From positions 26,138,475-26,202,474 of the forward strand of contig NC_079375.1 in assembly GCF_021018895.1 (NCBI RefSeq): a stretch of 64,000 bases of DNA. The letters are read 5' to 3'. The notes beneath the pieces are model-generated. The model saw only the letters and a list, made by a program, of their open reading frames with translations, made no database searches and had not been told where the DNA came from. Origin of the DNA: Seriola aureovittata (taxonomy: Eukaryota; Chordata; Actinopteri; Carangiformes; Carangidae). Position numbers and translations under genes: made by a program. Of this stretch, positions 33,941-44,658 are shown piece by piece (position 1 is the stretch's first letter; each line of letters opens with the position of its first letter).

Positions 33941-34283
33941 CCTCATCACACTTGTCTTTGTACATGTCAATGCTCCAATTTTTCTCATGTGATTTAAAGT
34001 TTCTTTGTTGTTTCCAGCTTTTCTGTTGGATCTGATTTGATTCATTGAGTTTCTTTGATAGTTTTCTCTTCATCTTGTTTTATTATTGTGCTTCTGTGTT
34101 TCTTCTTTGTCCTCACTGTGAGGAGCAACAGGAAACCTGCTGAAATATCTGATCAAAATATCAATCAATATCAAAGAAAAGTCAAGAGAAAGTGTGTGAG
34201 CTGGAGGTGAAATATGTGAACCTGGGCTGTGGTTTCCTGCTCTCTTCCTGTCACTAACACTGTTTGACATCTGTTCATCTGGA

Positions 34284-34321
34284 GGTTTTTGTTCAGGCTG
34301 CAGGGATCATTTCTCACTGTG
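34284..34321 (-). promoter_or_regulatory. Recombination signal sequence of V B1 (23-type)
   Basis: On plus: GGTTTTTGT at 34284-34292, a 22-bp spacer, and CACTGTG at 34315-34321. Read on minus this is heptamer-22-nonamer at the V end. Confidence 0.93.
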
Positions 34322-34644
34322 GGGATCTTTCTTCAGACAGGAGCAGTAGTAGGAGGCTGAATGAGAGAGTTGAACTTTCTCTATCTTCAACTCACAGCCG
34401 TTTGGTTTCTTAACAGCTGTGAAATCATCTTTCTGAGGATGATTGAAATCTGAATTAACTTCACTAGTATTCCCGTTAATAGCAAGAATCAGTGTGAATG
34501 TTTCTGTCTCTTTCTTCTGGAACCAGGATACCCAATCATCGTCACACTGGTCAGTTCCTCCACAGCTGAACGAGACTGTGTCACCAACTCTCCTGGTCAA
34601 TGATAACTGGTCCTGAATCAGCTCTGCTGCCATGGCAACCAGCG
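34322..34644 (-). CDS. TRG V segment B1, V exon (cassette B)
   Basis: The only V segment seen in cassette B: 323 nt, open, on minus. Landmarks are QDQLSLTRRVGDTVSFSCGG, WVSWFQKKETETF and LSHSASYYCSCLKK. The extra Cys in CDR1 (TDQC) and framework 3 (NGCELKI) are again present. The heptamer follows directly. About 840 bp separates its RSS from the J B RSS. Confidence 0.86.
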
Positions 34645-34736
34645 CTGTAGAGACACAGACAGGTAGATGAAGGTCAGTGTGACAGTGTTTGTCACAGGTT
34701 GAGTTTGCTGGCTCCTGATTGGCTGGAAACACTCAC

Positions 34737-34779
34737 CTGAACACAGACAGCACAGAGCAGCAGCTGGGAGGAAAAGCAT
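34737..34779 (-). CDS. TRG V segment B1, leader exon
   Basis: A 43-nt leader exon with ATG at 34779-34777 encoding MLFLPAAALCCLCS, ending at donor CAG/GTGAGT. It splices to the V exon at 34644. Confidence 0.85.
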
Positions 34780-34950
34780 TTTGTGCCGTGGTGTTTCCTC
34801 TGGTGAAGCTGGGGAGAAGTGGAGCTCTGATGCAGCTGAGGCCAAACAAGGACGAGCTGTGAGCTCAGACGAGGGTCATGTGGTTTCTGACGCCTCCTCA
34901 AACCTCCCATCAGCCCCTGCGGCCCACAGATGAGGCGGCTGCTGCTGATT
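34780..34950 (-). promoter_or_regulatory. Upstream region of TRG V segment B1
   Basis: The reverse complement of this stretch is nearly identical to 21030-21202. It is the presumed V promoter of cassette B. Confidence 0.5.
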
Positions 34951-35059
34951 GACGGCTCAGCTGAAGCTGTTGTGTGCTTTTCCTCTGAGTGGAAGCTTTT
35001 AAAGGGGAAAGAAAAATGACAAACTCTGGTGAGTTTAACAGGGAAAATGATCATTTCAT

Positions 35060-36715
35060 GGCAGCAACATTAAAGTGTCAAAAGCTTCTATGTTTCAGTG
35101 ATTGGTCGAACTGAGACCTTCAGTCTCCAACATGCTGTTTGTCTTCAGTCTTCTTCTGCTGTTGAAGAAGAAGATGAAGCTCACTGTCAGCCTGTAGAGG
35201 GGATTCATTTATTATTTCTACTCTTTATCTTTGTTTTATTCTCATTCATTTAATTTTTCTAAATGGTGATTTTTCCCAGAATTCTCTGTTTCTCTGAACT
35301 GATTGAGTTGAAAAGTTTCTTGCTCTTGATTTGAATCTGACAGCAGATGAAAAATCTGGGTCACCATGATGCAGAAACACAACAACACACACACATTCAG
35401 GTTGGTGGTGAATTTAGTGACACACACTGTTGTTGAACATCTGTGATGGAAACACAAAAGTACAAATCCACAGAGCTCCTCAGCTGTGATCTTGAAGAAG
35501 CTTTTACAATAACGCTTCAGTGAACTTTAAATAAGAAAATAAGCTGCTGTTGGTCTTTATATTTGAATTGAAAAGAATTCAAAGCAACAACAACAAATTA
35601 AAGTCAAGTTTGTTTTGTGTCAGAGGAATTTAAAATCAACTTCAGTTCATCCTTCAGTCTCTGATGAGCTGCTCTCTGTCGCCTCCTGCTGTCAGGAGTC
35701 AAAGCTTCACACTGCTGCCCTCTGCTGCTTCAGTTCATTCTTCTCTTCTTCACTTGTATATTTCTTGCAGTTTTATATTGTTTTTTCTTCTGTTCCTGTT
35801 CCTGTAACATTTTAATCTAAATCACACTGAGTTGACTTTTAATGAAATGTGCTGTTTAAACTGAATCATGTCTTCCTCTGCTGCTGCTGTCGCTGTAACG
35901 AATAAAACTTGTACTCTGCTGCCCTCTGGTGGCTGCAGCGACACACTGCTCCACATCAGGTGTACTGTAATACCATGTAGTAGCAGTGATGAAGAAACAG
36001 TATTTACTCAAGAGAAAGTCTCAACAACACAAAGTAAAAATACTCCACCACAAGTGAAATCTTCTTTTTGAAACTCTACTTCAGTAAAAGTAAATAAGTT
36101 GTCTGAGCTAAACCATTAAAGTGCACTGGGCATGTGCGAGCCGGTGTAAACAGGAAGCAGGAAGCAGACTGTCACCTCTGCAGCTGGTTGGTTGCAGGAA
36201 CAGCAAAGACAGTTGTAGCGTTAAAATGCAGAATGTAAGTGAACAACATTCATTATCATGTTAAATTCTACTTAAGTAAAAATAAATACGTTTTATCTAA
36301 ATGTACATAAAGTGTCAAATAAAAGTTTTTCTGACTAATGTAATAAATGAGATTATTAATCCTGAGTCGTTGAAGCTTCACCAGTTTTTACTGTTGTAGC
36401 TGCTCAAGGTGGAGCTGCTTTAACTTACCTGCTCAGGTACTCTCTTCCTCTTTGTTCCCTTCAGGGTCTTTTTCCTCTTTTTTACTGGTTCAAAGTTGTT
36501 TTTGTTTGGAAACCACTTCAACATTCACCACAAACCACATATTTCTGTATCACACACGTTTGTCTGGACTAATTCTTTAGACAGTGGAGCAAGACACACA
36601 GATCTTGTTTAGCTAGCTGGATTTCTAAAAGCTTTCTAAAAGCCATCTAGCTCAACTGTACCTGGACTCACCTTCTCAGACCCTTTCCTTCCCTTCAAGT
36701 CAGAGAGAGAAAGAA
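35060..36715. other. Flank between TRG cassette B and the L2 LINE block
   Basis: No gene is recognised. It contains a segment at 35640-35815 that recurs inverted at about 41290-41470 and 42900-43070. Sequence with AAGTAAAAATACTC near 36030 resembles a common fish repeat. Confidence 0.5.
35640..35815. repeat. Locus-specific repeat, inverted relative to 41290-41470 and 42900-43070
   Basis: TGATGAGCTGCTCTCTGTCG, followed by sequence with CCTCCTGCTGTCAGGAGTCA, reappears as reverse complement in the two later copies. This implies an older inverted duplication across the TRG-myc interval. Confidence 0.8.
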
Positions 36716-36820
36716 GATCAGAGTGACGGCAACGCTAGAAAAACCAGCGTAGCAGGTAACCAGTATAACCAGAATAATACACGCTGGTTACAGTAGCAAT
36801 ACCAGCATATGTTGTGTTTT
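36716..36820. repeat. Left flank of the LINE insertion, duplicated at 42126-42230
   Basis: GATCAGAGTGACGGCAACGC through GCATATGTTGTGTTTT is repeated at 42126-42230. In the second copy the sequence continues uninterrupted into GGTGCTGGTATG. Here the LINE follows instead. Confidence 0.93.
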
Positions 36821-39800
36821 TATTTTATTTATTTTATTTTATTTATAGAGCGCATTTCATGCACAAGGCAGACACAATGCGCTTTACAGCATACAACAAA
36901 ACAATAAAAAAAAAAAAAAAAAACAATACAAATAGCACAGAGTAGACAAGCGCACACACACACACGCACACACGTTCAATCAAACGCTGTTAAGAGGAGA
37001 AAAGTTTTTAACCTATTTTTAAAAAGATTGACTGACGGGGCAGTCTTTACTGCCTCAGGCAAACTGTTCCACCTGCGTGGGGCATAAACAGAAAATGCAG
37101 CCTCCCCTTCCTGAGTTTTGGTGCGGGGAATGACTAGTGTACTAGTGTTTGTGGACCTGAGGGATCTTACTGGTGTGTAGGTAATTAGCATGTCTGTTAG
37201 GTACTGAGGTGCAAGACCATTTAGTGCTTTATAAACTAACAGGAGGACTTTGAAATCTATTCTTTTTTTGACGGGTAACCAGTGCAGGGTTTTAAGAACG
37301 GGTGTGATGTGTTGATATTTTTTTGTACCAGTGAGAATACGTGCTGCTGCATTTTGAATTAATTGTAATTGTCGAATGCTTGTGTTTGCGAGGCCAGTGA
37401 ATAGGCCATTACAGTAATCTAATCTGCTAGTTATGAATGCATGAATTAATTTTTCAGAGTCAGGTTTTGATAGAAAACTTCTTAACTTAGATATATTTTT
37501 TAGGTGGTAGAAAGATGATCTTGTGATGTGGTTAATATGACTCCTGAAGTTTAAATTGCTATCCATGATTATGCCAAGATTTTTTGCAACAGTTTTACTC
37601 TCCAGGGAGAGGGACTTGAGGTGTTCAGCCACTCTCAGTCTTTGAGTCTGTGCACCAAAGATTAGTATTTCTGTTTTGTCTTTATTTAACTGCAGGAAGT
37701 TTTCAGTCATCCATTTGTTAATGTCACTGATACATTGGGTGAGGGACTGTATGGGAGATAAGTCATCATGGTATAGAGAAATGTAGAGTTGCGAATCGTC
37801 TGCATAGTTGTGGTAATTAACATTATGGTTAGTGATGATATGTGAAAGTGGAAGCATATACAGGTTGAACAGTAATGGTCCAAGAATTGACCCCTGGGGA
37901 ACCCCACATGTGACGTCCTTTTTTTTGGAAGAGAAGTCGCCGATGGAAACATACGACTTCCTGTCATGTAAGTATGAATTGAACCATTTAAGAACAGGAC
38001 CAGATAAGCCCACCCATTTCTCGAGTCTCTCTAGCAGAATTTTATGGTCAACCGTATCAAAGGCAGCACTGAGATCAAGTAAAACAAGAATGGATATTTT
38101 TTTGGAGTCTGTGTTTATATGCAGGTCGTTTATTACTTTAATGAGAGCTGTTTCTGTACTATGGTGGGGACGAAAACCTGATTGATAAATATCTAGGAGG
38201 CTATTTGATGTGAGATATTTTTTGAGTTGAATGTAAACAGTTTTTTCAAGTATTTTACTAAGAAATGGCAGATTGGAGATGGGCCGATAGTTGGCTATAT
38301 CATTTGGATCCAAGTTCTTTTTCTTCAGGAGTGGTTTTATGACGCCTGTTTTAAGTGATGTGGGGAAAATCCCAAACTGAAGAGACCAGTTTACGATTTT
38401 TAAAACTTCGGGTGCTAAACAATTGAAGACGGTTTTAAAAAATGTTGTTGGAATAGGATCCAAACAACAGGTGGAGGATCTGAGCTGAGCAACAATATTA
38501 GAGAGATCTGTAGGATCTAAGCGGTCAAACTGAGACATAAAACAACTGGAGCCCCTGGAGAGAGGATGGAGAGGATCATTTTTTGGTCTGAGGGCACTGA
38601 TGTTTTCTCTGATTGTGTTAACTTTGCTATCAAAAAATAAAGCAAATTGCTCACATTTTTCTGTAGACACCAAATTTGATGGGATGGTGGATGGTTGATT
38701 TATGAGTCTGTCAACAGTGGAGAAAAGTACTTTACTGTTATTGATATTTTCATTTATAATTTTAGAAAAGAAAGACTGTCTAGCTTGTTTAATAGTTTTG
38801 TTATATTCATTCAGTTTGTCCTTATAAATCTCATTATGAACCTTAAGTTTTGTTTTTCTCCACTGTCGCTCTGCCTGGCGACACTTTCTTTTAGACTGAC
38901 TGACCTCTACACTAGTTCTCCATGGAGCTTTTAGTTTTTCTACATATTTAGTTTTGACTGGTGCAATGTTGTCCAGGATACTCTGTATTTTTGAGTTGAA
39001 TGTAAACAGTTTTTTCAAGTATTTTACTAAGAAATGGCAGATTGGAGATGGGCCGATAGTTGGCTATATCATTTGGATCCAAGTTCTTTTTCTTCAGGAG
39101 TGGTTTTATGACGCCTGTTTTAAGTGATGTGGGGAAAATCCCAAACTGAAGAGACCAGTTTACGATTTTTAAAACTTCGGGTGCTAAACAATTGAAGACG
39201 GTTTTAAAAAATGTTGTTGGAATAGGATCCAAACAACAGGTGGAGGATCTGAGCTGAGCAACAATATTAGAGAGATCTGTAGGATCTAAGCGGTCAAACT
39301 GAGACATAAAACAACTGGAGCCCCTGGAGAGAGGATGGAGAGGATCATTTTTTGGTCTGAGGGCACTGATGTTTTCTCTGATTGTGTTAACTTTGCTATC
39401 AAAAAATAAAGCAAATTGCTCACATTTTTCTGTAGACACCAAATTTGATGGGATGGTGGATGGTTGATTTATGAGTCTGTCAACAGTGGAGAAAAGTACT
39501 TTACTGTTATTGATATTTTCATTTATAATTTTAGAAAAGAAAGACTGTCTAGCTTGTTTAATAGTTTTGTTATATTCATTCAGTTTGTCCTTATAAATCT
39601 CATTATGAACCTTAAGTTTTGTTTTTCTCCACTGTCGCTCTGCCTGGCGACACTTTCTTTTAGACTGACTGACCTCTACACTAGTTCTCCATGGAGCTTT
39701 TAGTTTTTCTACATATTTAGTTTTGACTGGTGCAATGTTGTCCAGGATACTCTGTATTTTTGAGTTGAATGTAAACAGTTTTTTCAAGTATTTTACTAAG

Positions 39801-40636
39801 AAATGGCAGATTGGAGATGGGCCGATAGTTGGCTATATCATTTGGATCCAAGTTCTTTTTCTTCAGGAGTGGTTTTATGACGCCTGTTTTAAGTGATGTG
39901 GGGAAAATCCCAAACTGAAGAGACCAGTTTACGATTTTTAAAACTTCGGGTGCTAAACAATTGAAGACGGTTTTAAAAAATGTTGTTGGAATAGGATCCA
40001 AACAACAGGTGGAGGATCTGAGCTGAGCAACAATATTAGAGAGATCTGTAGGATCTAAGCGGTCAAACTGAGACATAAAACAACTGGAGCCCCTGGAGAG
40101 AGGATGGAGAGGATCATTTTTTGGTCTGAGGGCACTGATGTTTTCTCTGATTGTGTTAACTTTGCTATCAAAAAATAAAGCAAATTGCTCACATTTTTCT
40201 GTAGACACCAAATTTGATGGGATGGTGGATGGTTGATTTATGAGTCTGTCAACAGTGGAGAAAAGTACTTTACTGTTATTGATATTTTCATTTATAATTT
40301 TAGAAAAGAAAGACTGTCTAGCTTGTTTAATAGTTTTGTTATATTCATTCAGTTTGTCCTTATAAATCTCATTATGAACCTTAAGTTTTGTTTTTCTCCA
40401 CTGTCGCTCTGCCTGGCGACACTTTCTTTTAGACTGACTGACCTCTACACTAGTTCTCCATGGAGCTTTTAGTTTTTCTACATATTTAGTTTTGACTGGT
40501 GCAATGTTGTCCAGGATACTCTGTATTTTTGAGTTGAAACTGTCCACAGGATCACCAGCTGATGATACATTGGACAGTGACAACTTATTCATGGTTCCTT
40601 GAAAACTTTCAATTGTGTTGTTGTTGATAATGCGTA
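36821..40636 (-). mobile_element. 5'-truncated L2-type LINE retrotransposon with internal triplication
   Basis: Non-LTR retrotransposon on minus. Its 3' end is at 36821, with an A/T-rich tail of AAAATAAAAT-type repeats. The 5' end is at about 40636, inside the linker before the reverse transcriptase (SFNSKIQSILDNIAPVKTKY), so the endonuclease part is missing. A 7-bp target-site duplication GTGTTTT flanks it (36814-36820 and 40637-40643). The 680-codon frame at 36976-39018 is uninterrupted through the reverse-transcriptase domain (LDLSAAFDTVDH, CGVPQGSILGPLLF, NYADDSQLYIS) to the C-terminus (RRWNSLPEAVKTAPS), suggesting recent insertion. Truncation makes autonomous activity unlikely. Assignment to L2 rests on remembered motif style. 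Confidence 0.88.
38222..40528 (-). repeat. 769-bp tandem triplication inside the LINE
   Basis: Three adjacent units (38222-38990, 38991-39759, 39760-40528) look identical by eye. Each junction lies in a short shared string (TTCAACTCAAAAA on minus). Because 769 is not a multiple of three, each junction shifts the reading frame. Only the unit nearest the 3' end stays continuous with the rest of the reverse transcriptase. Confidence 0.95.
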
Positions 40637-41767
40637 GTGTTTTGGTGCTGGTATGAAGGTCACCAGCATCCCATGCTGCTGGTGACCATGGGATGCTGGT
40701 ATCCATGACAACCACACTGAATGTTGGTATGATGATGAAAGCCAGAGCAGCAACATGAAAATATTACAATGTTTCTCTGTGTCATGTTTGCTAGTAACCA
40801 AAAGAAGACAATGTGAGGTTTTCTCAACAGTATATTCATTTAATAAATAAGTATAATGAATAACAGTCACAATGTGACAACGTGACACTGTACAATAGGC
40901 CTACTTCTCCATTATCATTAGTTTATGTGTTATTAACAAATACACTATTATAAGAGAAAGTGTGAAAAGGAGCAAACGTGAAAACACCCATCATTTTCTC
41001 TTTAAGCAGTTGGATAAATACAAACCCAGGTTTCTGCAGTGACCTGTTTCTTGAGCGCATGTTAATACAGTGACACTTTTATCACAACAGAACAAAGACA
41101 GTTTTAATTCTCCATATCAAATAACAAATAATCCAGTGCACTCAAAGAGCACGTGGCTGCTGCTGCCAAGAATATCATACCTTTCCAGAAAGATTAAGTT
41201 AAATTCATAGATTAAAAATAAATATTGTGATTGGAGTCTGATATCACCTGATGCTGACATGTACATACGGCCAGAAACACAAAGAGACACAGCATTAAAA
41301 TGTTTACAACAGCCACAAACAGGAACAGAAGAAAAACAATTTACAACTGCAGGAAATATAAAAGTAGAGAGGACAGGGTAAAGTGTGTGTTGTCTGAAGC
41401 AGCAGAGGGCAGCAGCGTGAAGGTTTGACTCCTGACAGCAGGAGGCGACAGAGAGCAGCTCATCAAAGGGTTAAACAGACATGAGGTTGAAACAAATGGA
41501 AATGTCAAGATAAAGACAGAAAAAAAATATCATTTTATAATGTGTCATCAGCTGATCCCCATTGAAACTATCAACCATCACTGATGTAAACAAACAAACA
41601 AACTCAGATTTAGTTGTTGTCTTGTGTTTTGATGTTTAGTTGCATTTATCCCAGATAGATTTGACACAGTTCCCTCCATCATATCTGCTTTGTTTATCCC
41701 TTAAATATTGTCTTCATCATTTATCCATTTTATTATAATTGATCTATTAATCTAAGTCTGTGTTTAT
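40637..41767. repeat. Right flank of the LINE insertion, duplicated at 42224-43376
   Basis: About 1.1 kb of unique-looking sequence beginning GTGTTTTGGTGCTGG, repeated with few differences at 42224-43376. The differences include TAAATAAATAAAT versus TAAAT and a longer CAAA run in the second copy. The sequence near its start, CACCAGCATCCCATGCTGCT facing GGTGACCATGGGATGCTGGT, is palindromic. Confidence 0.93.
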
Positions 41768-42129
41768 ATGCAGGTCGTTTATTACTTTAATGAGAGCTGT
41801 TTCTGTACTATGGTGGGGACGAAAACCTGATTGATAAATATCTAGGAGGCTATTTGATGTGAGATATTTTTTGAGTTGAATGTAAACAGTTTTTTCAAGT
41901 ATTTTACTAAGAAATGGCAGATTGGAGATGGGCCGATAGTTGGCTATATCATTTGGATCCAAGTTCTTTTTCTTCAGGAGTGGTTTTATGACGCCTGTTT
42001 TAAGTGATGTGGGGAAAATCCCAAACTGAAGAGACCAGTTTACGATTTTTAAAACTTCGGGTGCTAAACAATTGAAGACGGTTTTAAAAAATGTTGTTGG
42101 AATAGGATCCAAACAACAGGTGGAGGATC
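41755..42129 (-). mobile_element. Internal fragment of the L2 LINE (375 bp)
   Basis: Identical by eye to 38106-38480 at a constant offset of 3649 bp. It encodes part of the reverse transcriptase ([20 protein letters not shown]). It has no LINE 3' tail or 5' end and no target-site duplication. Its joins to flanking sequence lie in shared strings AGTCTGTGTTTAT and GATC, so it arrived by rearrangement and not by retrotransposition. Confidence 0.92.
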
Positions 42130-43376
42130 AGAGTGACGGCAACGCTAGAAAAACCAGCGTAGCAGGTAACCAGTATAACCAGAATAATACACGCTGGTTA
42201 CAGTAGCAATACCAGCATATGTTGTGTTTTGGTGCTGGTATGAAGGTCACCAGCATCCCATGCTGCTGGTGACCATGGGATGCTGGTATCCATGACAACC
42301 ACACTGAATGTTGGTATGATGATGAAAGCCAGAGCAGCAACATGAAAATATTACAATGTTTCTCTGTGTCATGTTTGCTAGTAACCAAAAGAAGACAATG
42401 TGAGGTTTTCTCAACAGTATATTCATTTAATAAATAAGTATAATGAATAACAGTCACAATGTGACAACGTGACACTGTACAATAGGCCTACTTCTCCATT
42501 ATCATTAGTTTATGTGTTATTAACAAATACACTATTATAAGAGAAAGTGTGAAAAGGAGCAAACGTGAAAACACCCATCATTTTCTCTTTAAGCAGTTGG
42601 ATAAATACAAACCCAGGTTTCTGCAGTGACCTGTTTCTTGAGCGCATGTTAATACAGTGACACTTTTATCACAACAGAACAAAGACAGTTTTAATTCTCC
42701 ATATTAAATAACAAATAATCCAGTGCACTCAAAGAGCACGTGGCTGCTGCTGCCAAGAATATCATACCTTTCCAGAAAGATTAAGTTAAATTCATAGATC
42801 AAAAATAAATAAATAAATATTGTGATTGGAGTCTGATATCACCTGATGCTGACATGTACATACGGCCAGAAACACAAAGAGACACAGCATTAAAATGTTT
42901 ACAACAGCCACAAACAGGAACAGAAGAAAAAACTATTTACAACTGTAGGAAATATAAAAGTAGAGAGGACAGGGTAAAGTGTGTGTTGTCTGAAGCAGCA
43001 GAGGGCAGCAGCGTGAAGGTTTGACTCCTGACAGCAGGAGGCGACAGAGAGCAGCTCATCAAAGGGTTAAACAGACATGAGTGTGAAACAAATGGAAATG
43101 TCAAGATAAAGACAGAAAAAAAATATCATTTTATAATGTGTCATCAGCTGATCCCCATTCAAACTATCAACCATCACTGATTTAAACAAACAAACAAACA
43201 AACAAACAAACTCAGATTTAGTTGTTGTCTTGTGTTTTGATGTTTAGTTGCATTTATCCCAGATAGATTTGACACAGTTCCCTCCATCATATCTGCTTTG
43301 TTTATCCCTTAAATATTGTCTTCATCATTTATCCATTTTATTATAATTGATCTATTAATCTAAGTCTGTGTTTATG
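42126..43376. repeat. Second copy of the LINE target region (pre-insertion form)
   Basis: Combines the left flank (as 36716-36820) and the right flank (as 40637-41767) with a single GTGTTTT at 42224-42230 and no LINE between them. This is the empty site of the insertion. Confidence 0.93.
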
Positions 43377-43491
43377 TTTTTAACCCCTACATGTGTCTTT
43401 AATGTGCTGCTGCTCTCTTTGCCATTATGAGATGTTTGATCCCAGTGAGGCCCTTTCCTGGTTAAATAAAGTTGTACCTATATATGACATT

Positions 43492-43492
<1 letters not shown>

Positions 43493-43523
<31 letters not shown>
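43493..43523. repeat. (ATC)n microsatellite
   Basis: A run of ATC triplets between the LINE block and myc. Confidence 0.93.
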
Positions 43524-43524
<1 letters not shown>

Positions 43525-44240
43525 TACCGGGATACAGTGAGGTTTGTGCAGTGAGTTACTGAGAGTGAAAACACATCCAGGATAACTGACAGAGATCACT
43601 TCCTCCCCGACGAGAACAATCAGATAATCATCCAATAATCCCTGAATGTCAGCTTCCATTACTACTATATCATTTTTATTTTTATTTATTATTGTAGTTT
43701 GTTCTTTTCATCAACCTGTTTTTTTTCCTTAAATATTTTGTTCTTCTATTTGTTGATAATTTCATTATTTTTTATCATTTTATTTTTTATTTCTTAAGAT
43801 AAAAATATTTCTCATTTTATGTCATACTATTGTCCTTTAATCTTTCTATTTTCTTCATAATTATTTTTATTTCATTTTTTATTCATCTAATGTTACTGTA
43901 TGTGTTTTTATTATTTCATTTTTTTAAATCTTATTTTATTTTCCCTTAAACCTTTTCCATTCATTTTTAAGTTATTTATTTATTTATTCATTTGTTGTTG
44001 TTGTTTTCATGAGTGAGTGAATGAGTGCTGAATTCCTGGAACTTTCTCCGCCTGCATCATTTACTGTCATGGACCACCCTCTTACACATCCGCGGGATAA
44101 AATAGTTCTGACATTGAACGCATCTCCTTGCTCCTTTTTGATTAAAAAGTTTAATGACAATCGAAATTTTCTGACAGAAAAACTGTCGACGTAATTTTTC
44201 ACGCTGTCGCTGACACGCTAACAACTTATTTTAGTTTACT
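43524..44240. other. Distal myc upstream region
   Basis: T-rich DNA (43670-43990) followed by mixed sequence. No coding content is recognised. It may hold upstream myc regulatory elements, but no specific site is claimed. Confidence 0.4.
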
Positions 44241-44251
44241 ACGTACTAACA

Positions 44252-44263
44252 TTTGGCGCGAAA
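44252..44263 (+). promoter_or_regulatory. myc: E2F-type site in the myc promoter
   Basis: TTTGGCGCGAAA is a full consensus E2F site about 80 bp upstream of the likely start of myc exon 1. E2F control of MYC promoters is established in mammals. Use of this site here is inferred. Confidence 0.7.
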
Positions 44264-44301
44264 ATTGCGTATGACGAAACGAAAAGGCACAAGAGTAGGA
44301 G

Positions 44302-44308
44302 TATTAAA
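44302..44308 (+). promoter_or_regulatory. myc: TATA-like box of myc
   Basis: TATTAAA lies about 40-45 bp downstream of the E2F-type site. It would place a transcription start near 44330. Confidence 0.45.
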
Positions 44309-44329
44309 GGTCTGAGCAGCAGCTGTTCG

Positions 44330-44552
44330 GAGTGAGTCACCCTGAGACTACAGACAGGAGCGCAGGAGTCATCAATACTGCAGTTTGAGAACTCTCTCTG
44401 ATTGATTATCGATCGGAAGAGAACATCACTTTCACATACGGACTCTGTTGGATAAAACCCGGGCTGAAGATTCAACCTTCACTCACCGGGACTCTTGGAT
44501 TTTACTCAGTTGTCACCTCGGTCCTGTCAAGTTTATCCCGGGAGACATAACG
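44330..44552 (+). other. myc: myc exon 1 (non-coding, 5' UTR)
   Basis: Inferred non-coding first exon. It ends at a strong donor ACG/GTGAGT (44552/44553). The 5' end is approximate, taken from the TATA-like box. Vertebrate myc genes characteristically have a mainly untranslated exon 1 followed by two coding exons, which fits the layout here. Confidence 0.6.
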
Positions 44553-44574
44553 GTGAGTGTGTCCGGCCGCTGCA

Positions 44575-44658
44575 GCTCTGTGTCGGCTCTGTGTCGGCTC
44601 TGTGTCGGCTCTGTGTCGGCTGTGTGTCGGCTCTCTGTCGGCTCTGTGTCGGCTCTCT
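44575..44658. repeat. 11-bp tandem repeat (TCGGCTCTGTG)
   Basis: About seven units of TCGGCTCTGTG with small variants, immediately inside myc intron 1. Confidence 0.92.

Noticed and set aside
38948..40715. Two further LINE frames of 279 and 332 codons as separate genes
   Set aside because: They are the frame-shifted upper units of the 769-bp triplication and end shortly after each junction.
40589..40888. 99-codon minus-strand frame, repeated at 42128-42475
   Set aside because: It is present twice only because the flank is duplicated. It has no recognisable domain and runs partly into the LINE in one copy.
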